A stretch of DNA of 64,000 nt, taken from the NCBI RefSeq assembly GCF_002216065.1, contig NZ_CP022282.1, positions 3,534,001-3,598,000 of the forward strand, written 5' to 3'. This DNA comes from Chryseobacterium sp. T16E-39 (GTDB taxonomy: Bacteria > Bacteroidota > Bacteroidia > Flavobacteriales > Weeksellaceae). This document shows, piece after piece, positions 33,759-41,593 of this stretch (its first letter is position 1; every line of letters starts with the position of its first letter). The position numbers were made by a program, and so were the translations under genes. The notes under the pieces are model-generated. The model did not search any database. It was given only the letters and a program-made list of their open reading frames with translations, and was not told the origin of the DNA.

Positions 33759-34838
33759 TTAGTTATATTGATTTTCATAATATCTTTGATAATCCCCTGA
33801 AGTCACATTTTCAAGCCACTCCTTGTTTTCCAAATACCAATCGATGGTTTTTGATAGCCCTTGTTCAAAAGTTACAGAAGGTTCCCACCCTAAATCTTTG
33901 TTTAGTTTTGTGGCGTCTATGGCATAACGTTTATCATGCCCTGGTCTGTCTTTTACAAATGTTATCAGCTTTTCAGAATAGCCTTCAGGTTTTCCAAGTT
34001 TCGAATCCATTTGATTAATGAGCTCCCTTACAAGGTCTATATTCTGCCATTCGTTAAATCCACCGATATTATAGGTTTCTCCTGTTTTGGCTTTATTGAA
34101 GATCTCATGAATAGCTTTCGCATGATCAATTACAAATAACCAATCTCTTGTATATTTTCCATCTCCATAGATCGGTAATGGCTTTTCATTGATAATGTTG
34201 GAAATGCAAAGAGGGATTAGCTTTTCCGGGAAATGATTGGGACCATAATTGTTTGAGCAATTGGATACGATAAAAGGCATTCCATATGTATTTCCGTATG
34301 CCCTTACTAAGTGATCTGAAGCTGCTTTTGATGCAGAATAAGGAGACTGTGGATCATAAGATGTTGTTTCCAGAAAGAATCCTGTCTCCCCTAAACTTCC
34401 ATACACTTCATCAGTGGAAACATGATAGAATAAGTTTTTTCTTGTTTCATCAGGGAATCTTCCATGGGTGTGATCCGGATTTAATGTCCAGAATTCTTTG
34501 CATAGGTTAAGAAGGTTTGCCGTACCATTTACATTAGTATTAATAAAAGCCATAGGATCAGTAATACTTCTGTCAACATGACTTTCAGCAGCTAAATGGA
34601 TGATAGCATCAGGGTTATATTTTTCAAAAACAACCCTTAGTTCTTCAGGTTTTGTTATATCTGCTTTTTCGAAAACGTAATTGGGTTCATTTTCGATATC
34701 TTTTAGATTTTCGAGATTTCCGGCGTAAGTAAGGGCATCTAAATTGATGATTGTTGAATTAGGATTATTTTTTACAAATTCTCTTACAACATGGGATCCG
34801 ATAAAGCCAGCCCCTCCAGTAATGATTATATTTTTCAT
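33759..34838 (-). CDS. rfbB: dTDP-glucose 4,6-dehydratase
   Basis: A 359-residue extended SDR enzyme that turns dTDP-glucose into dTDP-4-keto-6-deoxyglucose using bound NAD. 'MKNIIITGGAGFIGSHVV' binds NAD; 'HLAAESHVDRSI', 'HVSTDEVYGSLG' (Thr142, Asp143, Glu144 active-site triad) and 'SPYSASKAASDHLVRAY' with Tyr167 and Lys171 are all intact. Its product is the substrate of the ketoisomerase at 30131-30526. It lies between ugd (148 bases upstream) and rfbA (26 bases downstream). Confidence 0.96.
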   Translation of the reverse strand: MKNIIITGGAGFIGSHVVREFVKNNPNSTIINLDALTYAGNLENLKDIENEPNYVFEKADITKPEELRVVFEKYNPDAIIHLAAESHVDRSITDPMAFINTNVNGTANLLNLCKEFWTLNPDHTHGRFPDETRKNLFYHVSTDEVYGSLGETGFFLETTSYDPQSPYSASKAASDHLVRAYGNTYGMPFIVSNCSNNYGPNHFPEKLIPLCISNIINEKPLPIYGDGKYTRDWLFVIDHAKAIHEIFNKAKTGETYNIGGFNEWQNIDLVRELINQMDSKLGKPEGYSEKLITFVKDRPGHDKRYAIDATKLNKDLGWEPSVTFEQGLSKTIDWYLENKEWLENVTSGDYQRYYENQYN

Positions 34839-34986
34839 TTTAATATTTTGAAAAAATTAAGTGTTAAAGATAATAAAAGTATTAAGATAAGCATTATTCA
34901 TACGTCTTTATGGTGTATGAAATTTGGTTATCCTGATATTTAAAAAGTAATAGCTATGGCTATGATCAGATCGTTTTTTAAATCTG

Positions 34987-36300
34987 TTAATTCTGTACCG
35001 TTTGTCTTCCTATGCTTTTATAATAAAAACCATTTTGTTTAGGGACTTCTAAAGGATACATATTTCTTCCGTCAAAAATAGCTTTGTTACGCATTTTTTC
35101 TGCCATGAGTTTAAAATTGGGGTTCTTAAATTCTGGCCATTCTGTAGCAATAAATAACGCGTCAGCTTCCTCTAGCGCGTCATACATATTCTTTGCATAT
35201 TGGATTTGATCGCCAATGATTTTTTGGACATTATTTTCTGCGACTAAATCATATGCGATTATTTCAGCTCCTTTCTTCAGTAAAAGCTCAATATTATCCA
35301 AAGAAGATGCTTCGCGGATGTCATCTGTATTTGCTTTAAATGCCAGACCCCATATTGCTATTTTTTTTCCTTTTAGATCACCTCCAAAATATTTCTCAAT
35401 TTCAGAGACCAAAATTACTTTCTGGGAAACATTTACATTTTCGGTTGCTTCTAAGATCTGGAAATTAAAGTTTTCTTGCTTTCCTGATTTGATCAAAGCT
35501 TTCACGTCTTTAGGGAAACAGCTTCCTCCATATCCTATTCCGGGAAATAAAAATCGATGTCCAATTCTGTCATCACTTCCCATACCCAGTCTCACTTTAT
35601 CTACATCTGCACCCACTTTTGCGCAATAATTTGCGATCTCATTCATGAATGTAATTTTTACAGCTAAAAAGGAATTAGAAGCATATTTAGTAAGTTCAGA
35701 CGATTTTTCATCCATGAAAATAATAGGGATTCCTGTATTTGTAAAAGGCTGGTAAATTTTTGACATAATGTCCTTTGCTCTTTCGGAGCTAGAACCTACG
35801 ACAACTCTGGCAGGATTCATGGAGTCTTCCACAGCAAAGCCCTCTCTTAAAAACTCTGGATTAGAGACAACGTCAAAAGGAATATTTGTTTTTGAAGAAA
35901 TAACTTCTCTTACTTTATCTGCAGTACCTACCGGAACTGTACTTTTATTCACGATGACTTTATAATCGGTCATCATTTCTCCAATATCATTGGCAACTCC
36001 TAATACATAAGAAAGATCTGCTGATCCGTCCTCTCCCGGGGGAGTTGGTAGTGCAAGGTATATGACTTCACTTTTGTCTAAAGCTTTTTTTAAATCGGTC
36101 GTGAAAAATAATCTCTCTGCCTGAATGTTTCTATTAAACATTTCCTCCAGATTCGGCTCATAGATGGGAACTACGCCGTTTTTCATGCCTTCTACTTTTT
36201 TTTCATCAATATCAACACAGTAAACTGAATTGCCAAGTTCTGCAAGGGTTGTTCCTGTAACTAATCCTACATAACCTGTTCCTACAATTGTTATATTCAA
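34987..36300 (-). CDS. ugd: UDP-glucose 6-dehydrogenase
   Basis: A 437-residue NAD-dependent enzyme that oxidises UDP-glucose to UDP-glucuronate. 'NITIVGTGYVGLVTGTTLAELG' is the NAD-binding start, 'YLALPTPPGEDGSADLSYV' and 'NKSTVPVGTADKVRE' follow, and the catalytic Cys is in 'PGIGYGGSCFPKDVKAL' (about residue 260). 'IAIWGLAFKANTDDIREA' is the C-terminal domain block. The start is a TTG at 36300: no ATG is suitably placed and the Rossmann strand begins at the next codon. A TATTTTTG element lies 25 bases upstream. It opens the polysaccharide locus. Confidence 0.95.
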   Translation of the reverse strand: MNITIVGTGYVGLVTGTTLAELGNSVYCVDIDEKKVEGMKNGVVPIYEPNLEEMFNRNIQAERLFFTTDLKKALDKSEVIYLALPTPPGEDGSADLSYVLGVANDIGEMMTDYKVIVNKSTVPVGTADKVREVISSKTNIPFDVVSNPEFLREGFAVEDSMNPARVVVGSSSERAKDIMSKIYQPFTNTGIPIIFMDEKSSELTKYASNSFLAVKITFMNEIANYCAKVGADVDKVRLGMGSDDRIGHRFLFPGIGYGGSCFPKDVKALIKSGKQENFNFQILEATENVNVSQKVILVSEIEKYFGGDLKGKKIAIWGLAFKANTDDIREASSLDNIELLLKKGAEIIAYDLVAENNVQKIIGDQIQYAKNMYDALEEADALFIATEWPEFKNPNFKLMAEKMRNKAIFDGRNMYPLEVPKQNGFYYKSIGRQTVQN

Positions 36301-36325
36301 AATATATGTTTTTAAAAATTCAAGA

Positions 36326-36333
36326 CAAAAATA
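36326..36333 (-). promoter_or_regulatory. Bacteroidota -7 element for ugd
   Basis: On the minus strand this reads TATTTTTG, 25 bases before the TTG start at 36300. It would drive ugd-rfbB-rfbA. No -33 TTG at the standard spacing was seen. Confidence 0.4.
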
Positions 36334-36395
36334 ATAAAAATACTCTCAATACCTTGTTAAATTTAATGTTACTTATTTATCTGATAATAAGATGA

Positions 36396-36428
36396 TTTTG
36401 CTTTTTTAGAAAAAATATCTTATATTTG
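36396..36428 (+). promoter_or_regulatory. Promoter of the rimP-nusA-infB operon
   Basis: TTTTG (36396-36400), a 20-base spacer and TATATTTG (36421-36428) form the best match to the Bacteroidota promoter in the window. Transcription should start near 36435, giving a leader of about 70 bases before rimP. Confidence 0.65.
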
Positions 36429-36448
36429 CAGTGGATTTACGGAAAAAA

Positions 36449-36499
36449 ATGAGAAGGCTTCGGAAGAAAGCCTTTTTTCGTACTGTAAATCAAGCATAA
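36449..36499 (+). CDS. Possible 16-codon leader ORF before rimP
   Basis: An ATG at 36449 opens a 16-codon frame, MRRLRKKAFFRTVNQA, ending in TAA five bases before the rimP start. It overlaps the leader hairpin at 36452-36478, so translating ribosomes would disturb that structure. Basic residues fill the first half. A leader-peptide role is a guess from position; the frame may also be chance. Confidence 0.25.
   Translation: MRRLRKKAFFRTVNQA
36452..36478 (+). terminator. Terminator-like hairpin in the rimP leader (possible attenuator)
   Basis: AAGGCTT (36454-36460) pairs with AAGCCTT (36468-36474) around a seven-base loop and is followed by a run of T. It sits in the leader, between the promoter and rimP, where it could cause premature termination. 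The operon encodes NusA, a protein that acts on hairpin-dependent pausing and termination, so autoregulation is an attractive idea. Confidence 0.5.
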
Positions 36500-36503
36500 A
36501 ATT

Positions 36504-36971
36504 ATGGAGTTTAGAAAGAGAATTGAAGAATTATTAAATGAGTTTCTTGAAACCAGAAAAGATTTGTTTCTTACAGATCTGAAGATTTCTGCAGGGGATG
36601 ATATTACAGTGATTTTAGATGGTGATAATGGAGTTTCATTGCAGGATTGCCTTGATGCAAGCCGCGCAATAGAATTCAATATGGATCGTGAAGAGCATGA
36701 TTTTAGTCTTCAGGTAATGTCTGCAGGATTAAGCGAACCATTATCGACTCCGAGACAATTTAAGAAAAATATAGGAAGAGAAATTGAAATTTTACTTGAG
36801 GACTCTTCAAAAATAGAAGGTGAATTGTCAAAAGTAGACGAAGAGAAGATCACGCTTGTTTTGCGTTACCGAAAGCCAAAAGATATTGGAAAAGGTAAAG
36901 TAGATGTGGAAGAGGAAAAAGAAATTCCTTATTCTGAGATTAAAAAAGCATTAGTAGTAATTAAATTTTAA
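36504..36971 (+). CDS. rimP: Ribosome maturation factor RimP
   Basis: A 155-residue cytoplasmic protein needed for 30S subunit maturation. The RimP pattern is visible: N-terminal alpha/beta domain with 'FLTDLKISAGDDITVILDGDNGVSLQDCLDASRAIE', 'DFSLQVMSAGLSEPLSTPRQFKKNIGREIEI' and a C-terminal SH3-like domain ('KITLVLRYRKPK', 'EIPYSEIKKALVVIKF'). It is the first gene of the conserved rimP-nusA-infB operon; nusA follows after 15 bases. A leader of about 70 bases with a hairpin precedes it. Confidence 0.95.
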   Translation: MEFRKRIEELLNEFLETRKDLFLTDLKISAGDDITVILDGDNGVSLQDCLDASRAIEFNMDREEHDFSLQVMSAGLSEPLSTPRQFKKNIGREIEILLEDSSKIEGELSKVDEEKITLVLRYRKPKDIGKGKVDVEEEKEIPYSEIKKALVVIKF

Positions 36972-36986
36972 AAAGAAAAAAAATAA

Positions 36987-38222
36987 ATGGATAATATAGC
37001 GTTGATTGAATCCTTTGGTGATTTTAAAGACGAAAAGGGGATCAGTAAGATTGATCTTATGGCAATTATTGAGGATTCACTGAAAACTCTTTTGAGAAAA
37101 AGATTTGATTCAGATGATCATTTTGATGTGATTGTGAACCCCGATAAAGGAGATTTTCAGATATTTTTAAATAAAACGATTGTTGAGGACGAAATGTCGG
37201 AAGATGATGATTTGGAGATTGAAATTTCTGAGGCAAAAAAAATCGACCCGACTTTTGAAGTAGGTGAAGACTTTACTATGGAGATTCCTGTTGCACAACT
37301 GGGAAGAAGAAATATCTTAACTTTGAAGCAGATACTTGCTACAAAACTGCAGGAGCACAATAATGCAATGTTGTATGAGCAGTTCAGAGATAGGATTGGA
37401 GAGATTGTAGTTGGAGAAATCCACCATATTCGTCACAAACATGTAATTTTGCTGGATGATGAAGGTAACGAATTTATTTTACCAAAAGAAAATCAGATTC
37501 CATCTGACTTCTTTAAGAAGGGTGAAAATATTAGAGCTATTGTTGAGACAGTTGACTTTAAAGGTTCTAAGCCGCAGATTATCATTTCCAGAACAGCTCC
37601 AAAGTTCTTAGAAAAATTACTAGAACTGGAAATTCCTGAAATTCAGGATGGAACAATCATGTTGAAAAAGGTTGTTAGAATTCCTGGAGAGAAAGCAAAA
37701 ATTGCAGTAGATGCTTATGATGATAGAATTGATCCTGTTGGTGCTTGTGTGGGTGTTAAAGGATCCAGAATTCATGGAGTTGTAAGAGAATTGAAGAATG
37801 AAAACATAGATGTTATTCAGTGGTCTAAAAATCCTGAGATTTTAGTGAAAAGAGCATTAGGAAATGTGACAATCAATAAAATTGACATCAATGAGAATAG
37901 TAACTATGCATTGGTTTATACCCCTGTAGAAGAAATCTCTAAAGTGATCGGAAAACAAGGTCAGAATATTAGATTAGCTTCATGGTTGTCAGGATATGAA
38001 ATTGATGTGTATAGAGAGTCTAGTGAGGATGACGATGTTGAATTGAGAGAGTTTAATGACGATATCGAACAATGGATTTTAGATGAATTTAAGAAAGTAG
38101 GTCTTACTACTGCGAAATCAGTGTTAGATAAAGATACTGAGAGTCTTTTAAATATGGTTGACTTAGAAGAAGAAACCATTGAAGATGTAAAACGCATCCT
38201 AAGAGAAGAATTTGAAGATTAA
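36987..38222 (+). CDS. nusA: Transcription termination/antitermination protein NusA
   Basis: A 411-residue RNA-polymerase-binding factor that modulates pausing, termination and antitermination. Order of domains: NusA N-terminal domain (about 1-125), S1 domain (about 135-200, 'VVGEIHHIRHKHVILLDDEGNEFILP'), and KH domains (about 215-350) with 'GVKGSRIHGVVREL' and 'EISKVIGKQGQNIRLASWL'. A short helical C terminus follows, without the two acidic repeats of the E. coli protein, as usual outside the gammaproteobacteria. It is between rimP and infB. Confidence 0.96.
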   Translation: MDNIALIESFGDFKDEKGISKIDLMAIIEDSLKTLLRKRFDSDDHFDVIVNPDKGDFQIFLNKTIVEDEMSEDDDLEIEISEAKKIDPTFEVGEDFTMEIPVAQLGRRNILTLKQILATKLQEHNNAMLYEQFRDRIGEIVVGEIHHIRHKHVILLDDEGNEFILPKENQIPSDFFKKGENIRAIVETVDFKGSKPQIIISRTAPKFLEKLLELEIPEIQDGTIMLKKVVRIPGEKAKIAVDAYDDRIDPVGACVGVKGSRIHGVVRELKNENIDVIQWSKNPEILVKRALGNVTINKIDINENSNYALVYTPVEEISKVIGKQGQNIRLASWLSGYEIDVYRESSEDDDVELREFNDDIEQWILDEFKKVGLTTAKSVLDKDTESLLNMVDLEEETIEDVKRILREEFED

Positions 38223-38301
38223 AATTTTAAATAAATTTTAATAAAAAGTAGAAAGGAAATACTTTAATTTTAGAAATTAAAAAAAACAGTAAATAATATA
38301 A

Positions 38302-41283
38302 ATGCCAAAAATAAGATTAAATAAAGCGGTTAAGGAATTCAACATTTCGATGTCCAGATTAGTAGAATTTTTACAGTCAAAGGATTTCGAGGTTGAAAAC
38401 AATCCTAACGCTCAATTAGAAGAAGCGGCATATTCTGCATTGGAGGCTGAGTTTGCCAAGGATGGTGAACAACGTAAAGCTTCCCATGAGGTGGTGATCA
38501 TCAAGGTTCCGGAAGAAAAACTGGAAATTGAGGAGAAGAAAACCCCTGAAGTAATAAGAGCTAAAGCTAATAAACCAGAAACTAAAATTTTAGGTAAGAT
38601 AGATTTGGATTCTAAAAAACCTGAGGCTGAAGAAGCTCCTGAGGCTCCTGTTGTTCCTGTAACTCCTCCTGTTGAAGAAGCTAAGGAAGAAAAAGTAACG
38701 GAAGTGGAACCTGAAGTTAAGGTGACTCCTGAAAAACAGGAATTTAAAGTTCTGGACAAAATCGATTTGTCACAAATCGAGACAAGAAATAGACCAGTAA
38801 AAAAAGATAAACCAAAAGTGGAGGAGAAAAAAGTGGAAGAAAAACCAATTGAAGTTGTGAAAGAAACTCCGAAACCAGTTGTTGAAACTGAAACTAAACC
38901 AATTGCTGAGGTGAAAGAAGAACCTGTAAAAAATGATGAACAGCCCCAAGAACCTCAGAAAATTGAGACGGTTTATCAAAAATTAGACGGTCCTAAAATT
39001 GTTGGTGAAAAAATTGATTTGACTCAGTTTGCACCAAAACCAAATTCGGGAGCGAAAAAGAAAAGAAAAAGAATTGAAAAGCCAGGCGGCCCTAATCAAC
39101 AGAATACAGGGAACAACCAGCAAGGTGGCGGAAATAATAACCAACAAGGAGGTGGTCAAGGAAACCGTCCGCAAGGACAAGGTGGACCAGGTGGAAACCG
39201 TCCGCAAGGTCAGGGAGGTCAGGGAAACCGTCCTCAAGGACAAGGTGGGCAAGGAGGAAACCGTCCTTTTAATAACAATAATCAAGGGAATCGTCCTGCG
39301 GGTCAGGGAGGTGGATTCAAAAAAGGTCCTGGTGGCAATAACAACAGACCTGGGCAAAGAACTATGCCAGTTGAATTAACTGACGAGCAAGTTAAGAACC
39401 AGATCAAAGAAACCCTTGAGAAATTAACAAACAAAGGTGGTAAATCTAAATCTGCCAAACACAGAAAAGATAAGAGAACTTATCGTAGAGAGCAGGATGA
39501 GCGTCAGCAAGAGATTGACGCACAAGATAGAACATTAAAGGTTACCGAATTTATCACGGTAGGAGAATTGGCGAGTTTGATGAACGTGTCACCGACAGAA
39601 GTTATTTCTGCTTGTTTCTCCCTAGGGGTAATGGTAACAATGAACCAAAGACTTGAAGCCGATACTCTATTATTGGTGGCTGATGAATTTGGATATAAAA
39701 TTGAATTTTCTGATGCGGATCTGGAAGAGACGGAATCTGAAGAGGATATGGATACAGAGGAGGATCTTTCTCCAAGAGCACCAATTGTAACTGTAATGGG
39801 TCACGTTGACCATGGTAAAACATCTCTACTTGACTACATTAGAAAAACGAATGTTATTGCTGGTGAATCAGGAGGTATTACACAGCACATTGGAGCTTAC
39901 AATGTAAAATTAGAAAACGGACAGAGAATAACATTCTTAGATACTCCAGGTCACGAGGCGTTTACAGCGATGAGAGCTAGAGGTGCTCAAATCACGGATA
40001 TTGCAATTATTGTAATTGCTGCAGACGATGATGTAATGCCTCAGACGAGAGAAGCTATCTCTCACGCTCAGGCTGCTGGTGTACCGATGATTATTGCATT
40101 AAATAAAGTTGATAGACCGTCGGCGAATCCGGATAATATTCGTCAACAGCTTTCTGGTATGAACATCTTAGTAGAAGAATGGGGTGGAAATGTTCAGGCT
40201 CAGGAGATTTCAGCGAAGTTTGGTAATAATATGGATGTCCTATTGGAAAAAGTATTACTTCAGGCTGAAATGCTTGACTTGAAAGCTAATCCTGATAGAA
40301 ATGCTCAAGGTGTTGTAATTGAAGCTTCGTTGGATAAAGGAAGAGGATATGTAGCTACCATGTTGGTGCAAACAGGAACCTTAAGAGTAGGTGATTATGT
40401 ACTTGCCGGAAAAAATCATGGTAAAGTAAAAGCAATGCTTGATGAAAGAGGAAGAAACCTTAAAGAAGCGGGGCCTTCAATTCCGGTTACGATCTTAGGT
40501 TTAGATGGAGCTCCTACAGCAGGGGATAAATTTAAAGTATATGCAGATGAAAGTGAAGCTAAAACGATCGCAAATAAGAGAGAGCAACTTCAAAGAGAAC
40601 TTTCAATCAGAACTAAGAAGCACACTACACTTGAAGAGCTTGGAAGACGAATTGCGTTAGGTGAATTTAAAGAATTGAATATTATCTTAAAAGGTGACGT
40701 GGACGGTTCTGTGGAAGCATTATCAGATCAGTTACAAAGATTATCAACTGAAGAAATCAGCGTAAATATCTTACACAAAGGAGTTGGTCAGATCACTGAA
40801 TCTGATGTTAACCTTGCTACTGCTTCTGATGCTATTATCATTGGATTTAATGTTAGAGCGGGTGGTAATGCCAAAGAATTAGCAGATAAAGAAGAAATTG
40901 AAATCAGAACTTATTCTGTAATCTATGCTGCTATTGATGAGGTTAAAGAAGCGATGGAAGGTATGCTTTCTCCTGAAATTAAGGAGCAAGTAATCGGTAA
41001 TGTTGAGATCAGAGAAGTATTTAAAATTTCTAAGGTTGGAACAATTGCAGGATGTATGGTTCTTTCAGGAAAAGTTACGAGAAGTGCAAAAGTAAGAGTT
41101 TTAAGAGATGGTATCGTTAAATTCGATGGCGAGCTTGAGAGTTTAAAACGTTTTAAAGATGATGTGAGAGAGGTGACAAAAGGTTACGAATGTGGATTGA
41201 ATTTAAAAGGTTATAACGATATTGAAATTGGTGACATTCTTGAAGTATATGAAGAAGTTGCCGTTAAGAAAAAGTTGAAATAA
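38302..41283 (+). CDS. infB: Translation initiation factor IF-2
   Basis: A 993-residue GTPase that brings initiator tRNA to the 30S subunit. The first 55 residues form an IF2_N domain; residues 70-260 are Pro/Glu/Lys-rich and 265-350 are a Gly/Asn/Gln-rich low-complexity stretch with tandem repeats. A second IF2_N-like block ('[21 protein letters not shown]') precedes the G domain: GHVDHGKT at 500-507, '[12 protein letters not shown]', 'DTPGHEAF', 'NKVD' and 'SAKF'. Domains II-IV fill the C terminus ('[11 protein letters not shown]', '[18 protein letters not shown]'). A strong terminator follows 18 bases after the stop. Confidence 0.97.
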   Translation: MPKIRLNKAVKEFNISMSRLVEFLQSKDFEVENNPNAQLEEAAYSALEAEFAKDGEQRKASHEVVIIKVPEEKLEIEEKKTPEVIRAKANKPETKILGKIDLDSKKPEAEEAPEAPVVPVTPPVEEAKEEKVTEVEPEVKVTPEKQEFKVLDKIDLSQIETRNRPVKKDKPKVEEKKVEEKPIEVVKETPKPVVETETKPIAEVKEEPVKNDEQPQEPQKIETVYQKLDGPKIVGEKIDLTQFAPKPNSGAKKKRKRIEKPGGPNQQNTGNNQQGGGNNNQQGGGQGNRPQGQGGPGGNRPQGQGGQGNRPQGQGGQGGNRPFNNNNQGNRPAGQGGGFKKGPGGNNNRPGQRTMPVELTDEQVKNQIKETLEKLTNKGGKSKSAKHRKDKRTYRREQDERQQEIDAQDRTLKVTEFITVGELASLMNVSPTEVISACFSLGVMVTMNQRLEADTLLLVADEFGYKIEFSDADLEETESEEDMDTEEDLSPRAPIVTVMGHVDHGKTSLLDYIRKTNVIAGESGGITQHIGAYNVKLENGQRITFLDTPGHEAFTAMRARGAQITDIAIIVIAADDDVMPQTREAISHAQAAGVPMIIALNKVDRPSANPDNIRQQLSGMNILVEEWGGNVQAQEISAKFGNNMDVLLEKVLLQAEMLDLKANPDRNAQGVVIEASLDKGRGYVATMLVQTGTLRVGDYVLAGKNHGKVKAMLDERGRNLKEAGPSIPVTILGLDGAPTAGDKFKVYADESEAKTIANKREQLQRELSIRTKKHTTLEELGRRIALGEFKELNIILKGDVDGSVEALSDQLQRLSTEEISVNILHKGVGQITESDVNLATASDAIIIGFNVRAGGNAKELADKEEIEIRTYSVIYAAIDEVKEAMEGMLSPEIKEQVIGNVEIREVFKISKVGTIAGCMVLSGKVTRSAKVRVLRDGIVKFDGELESLKRFKDDVREVTKGYECGLNLKGYNDIEIGDILEVYEEVAVKKKLK
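39160..39300 (+). repeat. Imperfect 33/30/33-base tandem repeats inside infB
   Basis: The word GGAAACCGTCC/T starts at 39160, 39193, 39223 and 39256, and a degenerate copy (GGGAATCGTCCT) appears near 39288. The units encode 'GNRPQGQGG' type repeats in the flexible N-terminal region of IF-2. In-frame unit lengths (33 or 30 bases) allow copy changes without breaking the gene. Confidence 0.8.
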
Positions 41284-41301
41284 TTCACTTTTATGATATA
41301 T

Positions 41302-41327
41302 AAAACCACTTTGAAAAAAGTGGTTTT
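41302..41327 (+). terminator. Terminator of the rimP-nusA-infB operon
   Basis: AAAACCACTTT (41302-41312) pairs perfectly with AAAGTGGTTTT (41317-41327) around a GAAA tetraloop, followed by a T tract. Confidence 0.85.
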
Positions 41328-41533
41328 TTTTGTGTTTGTTAAAAAAAAGTTAATTTATAATGATTCTAAATAATATTTAAATAAATGATAAAAGTCTGTT
41401 AAAGATATTTTGGCGGATGGATAATTTGTTTTATTGAAATGTGAAATATTATTTTTTGTTAAAATTTATTCATATTAGTAATTTATAAATCGTAATTGAA
41501 TATAAATGCTTTAATTATCACTTGGTTAAAAAC

Positions 41534-41564
41534 TTGTAAGTGTTAATATTTATTAACATATTTG
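41534..41564 (+). promoter_or_regulatory. Probable promoter for susC 1
   Basis: TTG (41534-41536), 20 bases, then CATATTTG (41557-41564), one mismatch from TAnnTTTG. It lies 29 bases before the ATG at 41594 and covers the upstream in-frame codons at 41540, which argues against a start there. Confidence 0.4.
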
Positions 41565-41593
41565 CTCCCTTAAATATATTAAAATTTGTTAAT

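Larger units (their letters stand above)
41284..41593. other. Intergenic spacer between infB and susC 1
   Basis: 310 bases. It holds the infB terminator at its start and the promoter of the SusC gene at its end. The middle, about 41340-41530, is AT-rich with no ORF, no riboswitch pattern and no clear hairpin that I can see. Confidence 0.6.

Noticed and set aside
39029..39379. Open frames on both strands over the IF-2 repeat region
   Set aside because: They are shadow frames of the Gly/Asn/Gln-rich part of infB.
41540..41593. Upstream in-frame start for SusC 1
   Set aside because: It overlaps a probable promoter and would put 18 residues before a normal signal peptide.
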